Origin: Hermatobates lingyangjiaoensis
Lineage: Eukaryota; Arthropoda; Insecta; Hemiptera; Hermatobatidae
Direction of reading: 5' to 3'
Assembly (NCBI GenBank): GCA_026182355.1
Contig: JAPFBL010000119.1
Span: forward strand, 1,176,001-1,240,000
Length of the DNA: 64,000 nucleotides
Positions 1 through 13,421 of this stretch are shown piece after piece. The notes below the pieces were generated by a model. That model was not told the DNA's origin and searched no databases. It saw only the letters and a program-made list of their open reading frames with translations. A program made the position numbers and the translations under genes. Each line of letters begins with the position of its first letter. The stretch's first letter is position 1.

Positions 1-789
1 GTGATTGAAGGACATATCAATTTATAAGCTTATTTTTGTACATCACAAATAATTTATTATTTGCAAATAATTTCATTAGTATAACTACAGCAGTAATATC
101 ATTTTTGAAAAACCAATGTGAACATTTCTTGAAACGAAATATTATCCTACAAGACAACATGGCTATTGTTCAAATAGCCAGTAGATTTCTTACATCGTTT
201 ACTTAACATCCTTCTACATTGAATATTAATGTAAAATTTTCAAATTTAAAACAGTAAAATACCCTTTTTTTTCTCTGAAAAACATCTTAAACAGCGAAGA
301 AAATGTTGTTTTAAGGTGATTTGTTAATTAAAGATGTACGATAATTATATTTATTAATCTCTAAACAAAAGATTCCAATTATGAATTATCATTTACATTT
401 TTGGTTTTTAACAGAATTATTATACTTTGAATTTTATGGCTTCTTAGTATTTAATAAGATCATTTTCCTTCCCATTTGTCAAATAACATATATACGATTT
501 TTTTTTTAATGAGTGTTATCATTTACCTGCACAATATTATTCCTCTTACATCTCTTATAAGTCAATAATATATTTTCATTTTTCCATTAGAAACATCAAT
601 TTTATCTCAGTGGATTCACTCAAAAAATTTCTAAGTCAATGTAAACAATGTAAAAAAATAGAAAAAATTCGACAAGTGTAGCAGGTGATCTCTTAGTCTA
701 GGATAAACAAAGAGTTTTTATATCGTTATTGCTCTTTTCCGTAATTGAAACTTCATGATTTTTTTTTTATGAATTGCTAATTTTTTGTT
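1..789. other. AT-rich DNA, nothing assigned
   Basis: Low-complexity AT-rich sequence with many A and T runs. I see no reading frame, RNA gene or repeat that I can support. Confidence 0.5.
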
Positions 790-1510
790 CCATTTTTGGT
801 CAAATTTTCATTATTTTTTAACGAGCCGTTTAGCGTCAAAAAAACATTTTCTGAAAACACAAATCGTACTCTAACGCCCCTTTAGCGAATGTAATTTTAG
901 AAAAAAATATCTCAACTCATTGTCCATATAATGTTCTATTTATAGGCATAGTTTCATTCTTGTCCGTCAAACAGTATGGCTTGTATCGCTCTCACAAGGT
1001 TTGAGATTGATTTATAAGTCAAAATTTGTACATTTTATTGAAAAAAAAATATTTCCTGTTGATATAAAATTTTGAATATATTTTTCGTTTGTTCCATTTG
1101 TAACCTCAAAGATAATGTCAAAATCTCAAAACTCTAGAGTTAGTAGTTTAGGAGAAATAAATGTTTTAAAAAAAAACGGTTTTTGGCAAAAAACGTGACT
1201 TTCCCATCATGCATAATTCTTCCCAAACAATAGGTATCTTCGTCTAAATGGGGCCCATTTTTGTGTAAAATATCAACTTGATCCATCAAAGATTCTGGAC
1301 CGTAGCGTGGTAACAAGCAATGCTAACACACGCACCCACCCACCACACCACCCACCCACCCACCCACCCACCCACACACACACAGACAACATCGTAAAAA
1401 CTTCATAAAACGACTTCTGGGACCTCAAAACATGTAATTCCGTCAAAATCTCGAGATCGAATTTTTTCACGATCACTATACTTTACTTATAGTAAAGTAA
1501 AAATTATTTA
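790..1510. repeat. Dispersed-repeat relic with (CACC)n / (CA)n minisatellite
   Basis: Positions about 1328-1386 are a C-rich run of CACC/CCCA units turning into CA units. The flanks (a 'GGACCGTAGCGTGGTAACA' stretch before it and 'CTTCTGGGACCTCAAAACAT' after it) have the look of the 3' part of a dispersed LINE- or SINE-like repeat, which commonly ends in such microsatellites; I infer this from general resemblance only. The small frame on the minus strand here is just the translated minisatellite (Gly/Val/Trp-rich). A small perfect hairpin with TACTTTACT / AGTAAAGTA arms closes the block at 1479-1499. Confidence 0.4.
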
Positions 1511-2186
1511 TATACCTGTGCTTGTATACACATAAAGAAGAAGCTATTTTCGCTTTTTAAATGTATAATACCTTTTGTATTAGTATATATAGATGTAGTA
1601 TTGGTATAGGTGTATGCCGTAGTAGCTGTATCCATTGGCTCGAGTGGTAAACCTCTGGTAAGACACATAGAGACAGATCTTGTGAGTGCCCACTGGGTCA
1701 TCGTAATTAACTTTCGCATTTAACATAATATCTCAAGTAACGAACACTTTAAATAACACTATTTAAATTCAGTGGACGGGTTTTGAATGAATGGATCAAA
1801 TGATCGGCTTCGAAAAATGAACGTCAAAGAGAAAGGGAATGACAAAGTATGTTAACGGACAAATGTTGGAGGGTGAACGTCTGTCAGTGAAGGTGAAATT
1901 AGCATACAATAAAGGAAAAATACTGATGGTCATGTTTCTCACAAGAGGAGTGGACAAGTGAGAGTGAGGTAAACAGAGAGGAACACTCCTCCACTCTCAC
2001 TTAGTCTGGAAACTCTGACCGAAATCTTCGCAAAAGTCCTGCGCTAGACAGTGGGACTTCCAGCTTAGAACCAAACCATGCCTTGTACGACCACAGATAT
2101 ACTTGGCAGCAAAATCGGGAAGTAGTATGCTAGAGTTCATCACCGCAATTATACTGACATGTTAATTGGAGGAAAGAGGCCAGTCC
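1511..2186. other. Mostly unassigned; possible tRNA-like remnant and a small inverted repeat
   Basis: Around 1628-1705 the plus strand reads GGCTCGAGTGG followed about 35 bases later by AGATCTTGTGAGTGCCCAC. This loosely resembles the A-box and post-B-box spacing of the tRNA-derived SINEs at 15.6 and 60.3 kb, but no proper B box is visible. At about 1956-2002 a short inverted repeat (AAGTGAGAGTG ... CACTCTCACTT) is present. No gene is supported. Confidence 0.25.
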
Positions 2187-2232
2187 TATATATATATATA
2201 TATATATGTTTTTTAGTGTTTTTAAAAAGTTC

Positions 2233-2266
<34 letters not shown>
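2187..2266. repeat. (TA)n microsatellite, two tracts
   Basis: Two pure TA runs (about 2187-2208 and 2235-2265) separated by a short T-rich spacer. TA runs of this kind border nearly all the foldback repeats further along, but no foldback core is recognisable here. Confidence 0.9.
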
Positions 2267-2271
<5 letters not shown>

Positions 2272-3490
2272 CTGTTTTTAGCATTGGAGAAAACTTGTTG
2301 CACCAATTTAATGGGTTTATTAAAAAAACGATCTAGGTTTACTAACTGAATGTCTATCTTTTAGTCTTACATAGTAGTAAATATGCATTCGGCAGTCTGG
2401 CCTCAAACTCGGAAACCATCCTAAAAGTCATATCATTTTTTTTTAGTTATAACTTTTATTACAAAAATTATAATTTTTTTGACATTTTAGTAGCTCATAA
2501 TTTATTTATGATGAGGATACTTCTTAGAGGTCTGTATTAATAACATGTAATATGAAGCAACTAACGTAGAAAGACTGTTAGGAAGAAATTGGGAGAGTAT
2601 TGAATAGACAGTCTGCTCATTTTGCTGGTCCCAGAAATTCGAAATATTTAACTTTTGTCACCGGCAAGGATATTTGGAGTTTATATTTAAAGAATACTTG
2701 ACATCATGCAGACTTGTCAGAGAGCTTTACCTGTTATCCAAAGACATATTGTTTAAGCTTTTTCCATTTCCCATATGAATATCTGAGGAGCTATGAACTT
2801 AATATTTCTGGCTTAGAATATATTAACTGACACAATTTCTTGTTTAACTCCATTTGAATTTGATTCAGTAGTAAGTTAACGGTAGAGACCGAACAGGTTA
2901 CACTCCCTGGGTGGTCTATAGAATGACAGGTCCAGTTTTAAAAGTAATAGCACAATCACTAGTGACTAATATTAACATTTTAATTGACCTGAGAGTACAC
3001 AGATTCAAAGTGCATTTCGTTTAAGTCAGTATCTTTAACGGGTTCAGTAATTATTAATAAACATCACTCTACCTAGTACTTGACATGAGCATTTATCATA
3101 CAGAGGAAATTAAAATGGAATTAGGAAAATTTTGAATTAAGGAAACCTGCGCCTAAGGCTAGACAACTATCAAAACTCGCGGACTGTAACGTTCCTTATA
3201 GAAACTCCATCAAATTTGTGATTGTTCTGCTTCCTTGTAAGAAACTTAGGGACATTAAAATCGTAATTAGATTTTTAACATGCCAATTAATTTTTTAAAA
3301 ATAATGCGTATGGTTTGGAATAATCCATTTATAATTACTTCCGCAGTTACTGACGAGAGCTGCTGCCCAGTATGGACCCACCAGTCTCCCGCGCTTAAAC
3401 CTATTACTCGAGACTCTTCCCTCCAGCTCTCAAACCTTAATTACCCGTATCTTTTCCCATATCATGCAACTATCTTTACCTTTGCTTTCC
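2267..3490. other. Unassigned AT-rich DNA
   Basis: No recognisable gene or repeat. The 108-residue plus-strand frame beginning at 3280 has no identifiable motif and runs into the palindromic pair at 3.5 kb; I do not call it a gene. Confidence 0.4.
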
Positions 3491-3559
3491 ACACATGTTT
3501 TTCGAACAAAACATGTCAGTTTATGAAAAATACACATGTTTTTATAGTAAAACATGTGA
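3491..3559. repeat. Tandem pair of ACATGT-bounded palindromes
   Basis: Two imperfect palindromes lie about 40 bases apart. Each opens with ACATGTTTTT and closes with AAAACATGT (3493-3516 and 3534-3557). The pair looks like a local duplication of a 24-bp inverted repeat. The function is unknown; a cluster of protein-binding sites or chance are both possible. Confidence 0.6.
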
Positions 3560-3812
3560 ATTTGCTTCATAAATATATATTCCTTGCCAGCGTTATATTT
3601 TCCTAAAGTAACCTGCTATGATACAGTTATGCTACAGATTATAGTATTTGATTCCCTATTATACTTAAATTTCAAACACAAATTTATCATTTCTTTCCCA
3701 ACACTTTTTTTAAACAAAATCTCATAGACATGTTAGCTGTATTCATAAATATATAGAATCTATGATTCAGTTAAGTATGTCACAAGACCAACTATATACA
3801 GAATTTATCAAA

Positions 3813-3906
3813 ACCAACTGTCATAGACATGCTGAATAGACTGGTTCCACTTAGATCACGAAACCTACGCAACGTTAGGTGTGGTTGCCTCTTGGATAGG
3901 TGACAC
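3813..3906 (+). repeat. 5S rRNA-derived repeat (SINE3-like or pseudogene), copy 1
   Basis: The stretch reads along the length of a eukaryotic 5S rRNA gene with few or no gaps: CCAAC near the 5' end, then CATGCTGAATA and GGTTC, then GATCAC-GAA, GCAACGT, and finally CTTGGATAGGTGAC. The last three blocks correspond to the A box, intermediate element and C box that form the internal RNA polymerase III promoter. Over the central 52 positions I count roughly two thirds identity to a remembered animal 5S sequence without an indel. The 3' end diverges, so it is not a functional 5S gene; it is a pseudogene or the head of a 5S-derived SINE. Similar copies lie at 18.1 and 19.6 kb. Confidence 0.68.
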
Positions 3907-5657
3907 TAAGTGACGTCAATGGAGTTCGCCCATATGTTCAATAGGTGCCGAATTTGAAATGAATAACATCATGAATAGCTCTGCGATATGAATATTATCA
4001 CATATCACTATGTATACAAATATTATCACTATATGGGGAAAATCACATACAATATGGGTATTAGATAATAATGAAATAAAATAAATAAATTGTTTATGAT
4101 AGTAGTATTGGTAGAAACCATTTTAAATTAAAAAAAAATAGAGTAAAATACCACACAATACAGTCATTATAAATCTATAACTCACCAAAAGTTATATTAA
4201 ATATCTTTAAAGAATGAATAAATCATGGCTATATTCCTTACCAGAAGATATTAATTGGAATAGTAACTATCAATACTGATATTATTACTTCAAAAATTAA
4301 ATATTTCACTAAAGATAGACGTCAGGTTATATTACATTACTAGCTTGTTATTTACTAAAGTTGAACTCTTTGATTTCTGTCGACCAGTTTAATTTAACTT
4401 CATGTTTGATATACAAAGTTCACTAACATTTATTTAATATCAATGACCACTTACTCAGAAACTTTAATAATTATGTTTATTTTTTTTCCATGATGAGTTT
4501 TTTTATTTAAGGACAATTTCTACGCGTATCATACATTACACATATTAAATGCCAACAGAAAAGCCAGAACTTTACCAAAGTTATGAAATTTGAAAAGATT
4601 CTATCAAATCGTGAAACGTTTACGTTCAGATAAAAAAAAAACTCCTAAAAGATTACAATAATGATGCGAAGTATACTGTTATGCTGCAAGGTTAACAATT
4701 ACATTAGAGATCTAATTACATTCGATATCATTTTTTTATTGAAATATCTTGCGCATAGAGATGCACAGATCAAGACACAGACGGACTAACTTGGGAAAAC
4801 TACTTTACTGATTCACAAAAATGTTTAACAAGGGATGCATATGGATATGAAGAAACTTAAAAAAATAATATTCAATATTAATTGAAAATGATTTACAACT
4901 TTTAACTGACATTGTAACGTAATTAATATAATATAGTTTCCATGTTTAATGTTATTTTGTGTAATATGATGTAGTATTATATTATGTATTGTTAAGTTTT
5001 GTATATACGAGTATATTGTAGATTAGACTAATGTTGGTGTTGTAGTTTATATGATACGGGCGATATTTGAGTACTAAATTTAAATGTTAGTGGTTTACCC
5101 TTCCGATAAAGGTAAGGGACAACTAATGAATTTGTAGTAATACAAGTGTACACCTTCAACTACAAATATCAACCGTCAATTTTAGTACACACTTTTTGAA
5201 CTAAGAAACATTTTCAAAATGTACTTCCAGAATAGATTTAAGTTAACGAAATCTGTACCGACTTCTAAGTCAAATAGTTCTTTGTCACACCCAAAGCCCG
5301 AAAGGCAGAGTGTCACTGAACTAGTGCTATCTAGAAATGTACGTAGTTTAAATTTATTTATATTTATATTTTAACGACTTCCCAACAAGATAAAGAAAAA
5401 ACAACTGCAACACTGTTTTCAGTTCCTTGAGATCTATAAAAAAATCAATACTGGCCTTAATATATCAACATGTAATTATTCAGTTGAGAAACTTTTAATA
5501 ACTGGGGTACCATTTTTTTTAATTAATATTTCATTCGAACTACTTCCTATAAGGCTGCAATACAACTAATAACAATACACTATTAAGAATTCCAAGTAAT
5601 GTAGGAGTACTCTATTTCCCAAAAAAATATCTACCGTACTTTTATATTATAGAGTTT
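3907..5657. other. Unassigned AT-rich DNA
   Basis: About 1.7 kb without a supported gene. It contains short AT-rich direct repeats and scattered poly-A/T runs only. Confidence 0.45.
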
Positions 5658-5906
5658 TTGGACTTAAGAAATGTCAACTTGTGTTGGGACTATGGGGTTG
5701 AGTTAAGCAGGGAGCAGGTTGAGGCGAAGCGGGGCGTAGGCCGGTCAGCAGACAATGAGCTGGCCTTTCACTCTCGATGCACCTTTGGTGAGCCGAGGAA
5801 AGTGCTGCTCCTGCCGCATCTACTAGACATAAAACATTCCTCCACGGACGTCTCCTCGGAATACCATCTAAATGCAAACAAGCATTCAATCCGCCACATA
5901 CACTAA
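5658..5906. other. GC-rich block of unknown origin
   Basis: Positions about 5690-5860 are distinctly richer in G and C, with several CpG, than the surrounding DNA. Both strands are open for 70-80 codons, but neither protein shows a motif or a signal peptide. A GAGTTAAGCAGGGAGCAGGTT segment near 5700 faintly recalls the A-box region of 5S rRNA, so a badly decayed 5S-derived repeat is one option; an old transposon fragment or exon are others. Confidence 0.3.
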
Positions 5907-7369
5907 ACCAACAGCAGCTATTTTTTTTAAAAAAAAAAGAATATAATTGACATATAAATTCTAAGATTTCCTAAAATGATTTCTGAGGAGTAAAAGTTAT
6001 TCCATCACAGTGTGAAAATGACCATATTGAATTTAAAAAATAATTTATAGGTCCTTGCGATCCCCTTAAGGAAATGTACGAAAGCTGTTCTATTCCAATG
6101 GAAATTACTGCTTCTGGATTTCTTTCTCGACTCACCTATATTCTCCAGATTTGTTCATGAATTATTTATTTTTAAAAAAATTTCAAACCATTGTAGGAAG
6201 CGAAGTAGCAAAAATGTATTATGTTATTTAAAAATTGTAAAATAACTAAAGATATATTTAGGAAAATAATTTGAGTCTCCATCAAACAATTTTTTTTATA
6301 AATGATTATTTTAATTATGTACTGGGTTAATATTTCATGTTTGTATATAGAATTATTTTATAGAAGAAAGCATTTTGAATATATAGTGTTCGAAAGGCGT
6401 CGTACATATGTGGGGACTCCAGTTGTCAGTTGTACATGTGTAAATACATAGTAACTAATTACACAACATTTAAAGTAACTAGCAAAATAGATCACAGATC
6501 AACATAAGCATAAATATATTTGACGTACTTAACAGGTACTTTTTATTCCTTTATTTCAACATAAAACCAATAAATACATATCCAATGAAAGTGAGATATT
6601 ACTATACCGTGAGGATTATGTCTGTACCTAATACTCATGTAGGTGTCATTTAAATCATGCCATCAAGAGTCTAAGATTAGATCAGCTGCAACTCCGACAA
6701 TCAACACACAAAGTCAATAAAAACAAAATCAACGAAATTGAGATCCGATTATAAGCTAATCAATTCTAATACTTGTTGCTAATAGTTGTATAGTCTGAGG
6801 TAGTTTGAGTCGTTAATTTTTTTTTGGAAAAAGAGAAGAGTATATGCTGCTAAACAGAACACTTTAATTGAACTACAAAATCAAGGAAATCTTTGTGCGA
6901 CAGAACTAATTCATTCATATAAAACTCTTTGAACACCTGAATGAGAGTGTACACAATATTCTGACATCAAGACAGATGTGACGCTACCAAAGAATAGAGT
7001 GTATTTTTATAGTTTTTTTTTAAGGTCCATAAAAAACAGGTTCACAAAGTCCTCTGACTCCATTCATATTTACCAATACTATATCACTCCAAAGGTAAGT
7101 TTCAAGTTTCTATTTGATCATGAACTAGGCAATGAAATTCACAAAATAAAATATTATATTTGCCTAAATAATTACAGTAGTTATGAGACAGTAATGAAAA
7201 ATCCGTACGTTGTATATAAAAAAAAAATCGAAGGACCGGAATATATGAAGGACAGCAACAAAGAACTACAGAACCTTAACCGACCGTTCTCTCTAGCCAA
7301 CTCTACTTTTGCCACTAGTGAGTCAAATATATAGGACTGGACTTTTGAACCCAAAGTGAAGAAAACGAT
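5907..7369. other. Unassigned AT-rich DNA
   Basis: No gene or repeat could be identified. The 118-residue plus-strand frame from 6978 has biased AT-rich composition and no recognisable domain. Confidence 0.4.
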
Positions 7370-7401
7370 TATTATCATATCGGATATCCGATATGATAAT
7401 A
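7370..7401. repeat. Perfect 32-bp palindrome
   Basis: The arms TATTATCATATCGGAT and its reverse complement meet with no spacer at the centre (GGATATCC). It is short but exact. It could be a cruciform-prone site, a dyad binding site or a relic of a foldback element. Confidence 0.75.
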
Positions 7402-10240
7402 CTGAAGAAAAAAAAATATTATTCTGTGACTCTCTCGGCACTGAATTAACTGCTATTCCTTTGCAGTTATTATGCTTATCATTTACAATTCATTATATTC
7501 TATGATATTATAGTGTTTTTAAATCTTCATAAAAACATTTTTGTTTTAGAGTCAGTAATAACTGAGAAACTGTGAATTTAAATAGTACTTGCAACTTTAA
7601 TCTATACACAGATTTACACAAAGGCTAAACTTTCAAATATTTTTAGTGTGAAGAGCTATGATCAAAGGCTAAGTTAAATTAGAGCTTTAATTTTTCATTG
7701 GACAAAACTTCAAAGCAAATCTAACATCAGTTTTGGAGTTATATTTAAGATATTTTATATCTTAATAAACAGGTTGCTATGTTTCTAGAAGATATTTTTT
7801 TTAAAGGTTACCTATCATAAATAACTTTTAAAATAAATTTTCCATACTGGGCAAATGGCAGATAAATTTAGGGTTCCGCTAACCATCCAATTACAATCCT
7901 TTCACTCTAAATTTCTTCGGAAACTCACAAGCCTCCCACAATTTTATAACTCCACTTCGCTCGTAACAAACTATTTCAGTGTAGAGCCATAACTCATCTA
8001 AGCCACTCGGTCGAAATAGTATCGGCATGAACAATCCCCTCAAACCATCATAGATGGTTCTGAAATGAATATGGTCAGATGCTATTGAAGTATCCTACTG
8101 CGGAGTAACACCAATGGTTGTCAACACTGTTCAAGTAAACCACATACATTAATCATTCATAATGGACAATTAAGGTATTAGTCTCCACACAATTGAACTA
8201 GAGGCCAGTAGTCTAATTTTGGCATCTGCCCCTTACTCAGATTCCCAATAAACAGGTAAAACCTGAAAAAGAACACAGTGTTCGAAACGCGTTGTTGTTT
8301 TCTCATAAAAATTATTTTGAATTTCCACACTGTATTATAATCAGAAAAATCAAATATACTATATAGCCATATATTTCAAAGTCATATATATATATAACGT
8401 GTAGTTGAAATAATAAGTAACTGGTTCTATTTAGTAGTTTAGGAATTATATTATTACATAAATTTTTATTCATTTAACCTATTTGAAAGTAAATTATTCA
8501 TACAATGTTATTTTTTCAAAGAAAATTAAAAATACTTTTTCAAAGTATTCGGATCTAAGTATAGTAAAATCTAAAGGTGATGATAAGATGAGTAAGGGTA
8601 TGTTATTGTGGAAGCATGGAAGGAGTGAATGCAGTGTTTTTAGCCTTGATACCATATGGCAAGTCGAGCTTACCTTGAGCAATAGTTTCGTGGGTGCACT
8701 GTCGCAATATGACCACCCTACCGCAGTATCAACTCGATGGAATTACAAAGCGGCTAGCTGCCCATTAACCAAGGCACATCTCTCTCACCCATCTCGTTTT
8801 TCCCATTTAACTTCCATCATTTCAACTCCAATCGCTCCCTTATTCCTCTATCATCCGCTCTGACGTTCTACAAAATCCCTATAATCATTCCGTTACAACT
8901 TCTGACTCGCAGTAGGTCTTTCATTTGCGTCTACTCATCTTCATCAGTCATATTTCTTATCTCAGCTTTATCAAGCGACCTAAAATCCCAACAGCCATCT
9001 CTTCTCGTTATGCAATGAACATCACATTCCATCTGATGGATCAGAACTATCAACATCTAATAAGCTCTGCAACAATCTATGCACGTAACATCCAGTTAAC
9101 TATACTTATGTCATCTATGTAATCTTTCATTACTTCTATACTAACACCTAGACATTCATAAGCGGAGGGAGATTTTTTTATATCAATGTAAATCAGCAGA
9201 ACGCTGAATTTCATAATAGACATATTTAAAAAAGTAGTTAAGCTACTCATCAATATTATTAAGGATTTAAAGATTTTACAATTTACCTACAAATCAGTAA
9301 CTTTTTTTTCAAAAAACATTTACAAAACCTATAACTAACTCTAAAATAATTATTTTCAAAGATTGGGAAGAAAAAGTAAGCTAAACAAATAAAGTATTAT
9401 AACTGTATTTGAAAAGAATTAGAAACTATGAAAAAAAAAACAAAAAAACTTGATTAAGACTTGATTTAGTTTTGCATAGTTTGGAAAAGTTTTACAATAT
9501 TTGACATGATGTTTCTATAATCTTGGCGAGAAAATCCTCTTGGTCGAAATGGATCGCGCAGTTTTCATTCCATCTGCTAAATCAGCTGATAAAGATAAAA
9601 TCCAGGGCATCTTAACTTGTCCCATGGTTTAAATCGGCAAACACTGATCTTAGGTATAGTACTTCACTTCACTACTGTACATATGTAGTACGCTCTGATT
9701 CTGTAAGATTTACCTGGTAACTCGTCAAAGATCTATCGAGTGAGATAAAATTTGTCCTCCCGATGTAACTTGGCTCAATATTAATAAAATGTGTGCCAAA
9801 TAATAGAACTACATTTCCTCCACTAGAACAGTTCGGAAAGCTTATAAGCACGGGCGTTGGAACAAACTATCTACTTGAGACTTACAATTAGACAGTTAAT
9901 TCATAATAGTGCTGATTGTATCACCTGAAGGACGTATAAACATCACATAAATGTGACTAGCAGTGAAATCTGTTATCAGATCTGTACATTAATTGTTAGA
10001 TCGATTATATTTCCTTGTATAACATGTACAAATGAAACAAGCAGCGGTAATTATGACACTCAGCTATAAACGTGAAGTATTCAGCGTCGTATTTAAAATT
10101 GCATTTACTGTTTCAATTTTACCTTCCTGAAGTATTGGTGAAACTACAATTAAACTCACTTTTGATATAATGCCATATAAAAGAATATAAAGATTAACTG
10201 TATACTTGAACAGTAAATGAAATGAACAAAACAAAAACAA
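7402..10240. other. Unassigned, mostly AT-rich
   Basis: No supported gene. Near 8250-8310 there is a segment reading CCTGAAAAAGAACACAGTGTTCGAAACGCGTTG in two pieces around the GAACACAGTGTTC dyad. It resembles the hairpin-GAAAC terminus seen in many invertebrate retroelements and may be a distant member of the class described at 29-57 kb. The 126-residue frame from 8483 has no motif I recognise. Confidence 0.35.
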
Positions 10241-10310
10241 GCGCGAATTCCAACCCACGCCTCCGTGCCAGAGACGACTGACCTCACCAGCCAAGCCAAG
10301 GCTGTCAAAC
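10241..10310 (-). repeat. Possible tRNA-like / SINE head
   Basis: On the minus strand, CTTGGCTGGTGAGGTCAGTC is followed about 30 bases later by GGGTTGGAATTCGCGC. The order and spacing resemble a Pol III A box and a B box (GGTTCGAATTC with one change), as in tRNA-derived SINEs. The acceptor stem is not evident, so it is not a functional tRNA. It shows no clear relation to the two better SINEs in the window. Confidence 0.35.
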
Positions 10311-11634
10311 TGATCTTGGTTCAAGGACCAGATAAAGCTCAATTTAATCTCAAGTCTACCAAAAAGTAAAATAAAATGTGGAGCAGTCTACAAACAAATC
10401 ACTGTAAATACACCTATCATCAAAAATAGTAAACAACTAATTCACTTTTCCTAATTTCGAAACTTCATAATGCCAATTATACTGAAAATATAATGGGAAT
10501 GTGTCTTTAGTACAATTAGCAAAAGCTTGGAAGGTGTGTTTCTACTGAGAGAATATGATCCAATAATGGAATGAAACTCATAGCATTAATGTTATAACTA
10601 ACAAATGTAATTTCTAATTACTTTGATCAGACATGGAACCATATATAATTAGTTAAATTTGTCACTCTTATTGAAATTATAATTTATGAAATTACCAAAG
10701 ATAATAAAAAATTTATTCATGTCATCGTACAAGTTTATCAACAGGTGGAGTAGATTTTAATTAGTTAATTATATTGCCAATTTTGTTTTCGTTATCATCT
10801 TGAGAGGGATAATCTCAAAACATCAATAATTAAAGTAAATATGATTAATTATTTCTTTTAATTTTATAGCACATTATAGTATGATCTCCTGAAGCAGTAA
10901 TGTCCAAAGACGAAGTAGAACAACTCCTACGATATTTCGACATCTGTCAACATAAGGGAAAAAAAAGTGAGCCACTCAGAAGTGAACAACTAGTACCAAT
11001 GAAAGAATTTAAATAAATGTTTTCATTATTTTATGAGACAAAATAGTTCGGAAAAATAACTTCTTTACCGTGTATGCCTAGAACGCAATTCGTAAGAATC
11101 TATTGAGTTTCATAAACAGCTGCTTATAGCCAGCAAATGTAAGAACTTTTTCAGGGAGAAGGGAATCTGAGTAACAATAATCCACACACAAACCAATGTT
11201 TCGAAACATTTTTACCAATAAAATGTAAAAAATGTTTACTCTAAAATTATACACCTCAAGGAAGGATGTTCACGCCATGTTCTCTTATGTGGAACAAGAA
11301 TGCTTGAATAATGGTTTACAGAAAAAATAATACTTCTTTGTTACAAGAAATTACACTTATTAATTGTAATGCTAAATGTAATTTATTCTCTTCGTTTATA
11401 ATAGTTTATCAGGGATTTTTAGTTTATAAATTAACTAACAAACTTCGTTTGGTTTTATAAATGAAATGAAGCGAAAACTCACAATTTCTTTATCAGTTTA
11501 TGAAATATATTGTACATGTATACTTTTATAATTTTGCCTTTAAGAGATTAATATAAAGTCAAATGTACATTAGCATAGCTCAACTGTTTTCGTAGATTCC
11601 TTAAAATCAAAAAGTATTGTAAAATACAGAGGAA
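10311..11634. other. Unassigned AT-rich DNA
   Basis: No gene, RNA or repeat structure that I can support; poly-A/T tracts only. Confidence 0.45.
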
Positions 11635-12152
11635 TTCAAAAAGAATGACCCCATTTAATTGAGCGATATTTTAATAAGAAAAAGGCAATGGATAATAACA
11701 ATTCATTCTAATTTCAATAATGTTCAATTTACTTTTTTACACGTGTTTAATTTGAGCACCATTGCAGCACTGCCAACATGAATGCTGTAAGAAACTCTTG
11801 CGCTGAAGTACTCTTGAAAGGGAGTCCAAATTTGAAGCATCACTGATTATGTTTGGTCTCAGATTGAGTAAAGCATGGCGTTTATCTTGCACCACTACCC
11901 ACAAGCATCCCTGACCGTTGAGCAACGAATAGTGCAGTGATTGATTCAGTGGACCGTGTATCTCGCAAGCCGTCTTTACAGGATTTTTCTTACAACATGG
12001 ATAGTTCTCATGTTGCAGATGTGACAGCACTCACAATTTGCTAACAGGAACCAAAATTCATTGTGAAAAGAATAAATAAACGATTCCTTCAGTTCTTTAT
12101 TGATTTTTTACTACGGGATATGAATAAATAAAATCGGGTCATTCTTTTTAAT
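11635..12152. mobile_element. Short DNA transposon with inverted ends (Tc1/mariner-like, non-autonomous)
   Basis: The left end TTCAAAAAGAATGACCC is mirrored at the right end as GGGTCATTCTTTTTAA, enclosing about 520 bp. This length and end structure suggest a MITE or internally deleted Tc1/mariner-type element. Inside, plus-strand codons near 11908 read LTVEQRIVQ, reminiscent of the N-terminus of some mariner-group transposases, but the frame is broken at once by a stop. The 97-residue minus-strand frame (12030-11737) lies wholly inside the element and is Cys/His-rich without a clear domain. I cannot identify a clean TA target duplication. Confidence 0.6.
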
Positions 12153-13421
12153 TAGTCCATATAATCAGATGGATATTTTTATTTTATATTTCTAACAATA
12201 TTTTAATTCAATTAAATTTCATTTTATATTAGAATACATGATGTATCGGTATAGAGAGAGAGAAGAGTAATAACACCATTGTAGTTAGTTACTAGTATAG
12301 TAAACATGGCCGTATAATTAAGGCCATAAAACTAGTGCTTATAAAGAAGAGGGTAAGAAGAATGCAAATAGAAGATTAAATATTGATTAAGGAGCATTGT
12401 ATTTACTATATTCTTGTGAATATAATATCGCCGCAGTACGCTGGGAATGTGGCTCCACAGGAGACCTTGAGGAGCTCCGTCATCCCCTGGTAATTACGAA
12501 GGATCAGGAGGAAGCCTCTTTGTTTCTTGTTGGTCTACACTAGTCAGTGGGTGGCGTCCACAAAATTGATATCCCACCAAGAGACCAAAAAAGAAGAGTA
12601 CCCGACGAAAATGACTCAGTCACAATGAGGATTATTATTTATTAAGGGTCCGGTGGAGACAAGTCACCGACAAAGGGCCCAATAATGAAGCATTGACCTC
12701 TCCTGAGTCTCCTCTTTTGGGACAACATCCCTGTTGTTACCCACCTTTGTCAAACACTTGCTCATCGCATGCACTCTCTGACTTGCGGATCTTTCATACA
12801 TTACAACAAACTACTAACATCTTAACCTAAAGGTAACCAACAACAAGTCTTAATTCTTTCTTAAAATTGGAGCCCTAATTTAAACAAGACAGACGTACTG
12901 CCATATCCTTGCAAAAGGATTTGCACGTATTTAGTTAAGATAGAATAAAGTCCATGGTTCATATATCAATCAATGAAGGAAAACAGATTTTAATATAACA
13001 TAAATTAAGTGACGACTGCATGAAGAGAAATTTATCTCAATATTTGGGCTGATAGTTCCGATTGGTTTGTATATGTATAACACCTATCATCGAAGAAATT
13101 ATATGAGGGGAAGGGAAAAATATGGGAGTTAATCATTCATGAAGGCTCATTATAGACATGGTGGAATACAACTACAACTATTATATCATATGTGTATAAA
13201 TTCAAGCATATATGTGTAACTATGAATTGTGTCATAGCCACCATGAAACAATCACACAAGACAATGATCGTAAATGAATAATGAAATAATACGAATTTCA
13301 GTTCATTCAAAAAGCCATATAACAGAAAAATGATACAGCCAAATAATAGAACGGATTCATATTACAGCTCTTGGAAACGTGTGCCTATAAGCACTCTACG
13401 TTTGCAAATATTATTGTAATA
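12153..13421. other. Unassigned; a somewhat GC-richer patch at 12.43-12.80 kb
   Basis: The patch has near-balanced base composition and lacks a long open frame. Around 12650-12695 GGGTCCGGTGGAGACAAGTC is followed by CACCGACAAAGGGCCC, a weak dyad. It may be a decayed mobile element. The rest is plain AT-rich sequence. Confidence 0.35.
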
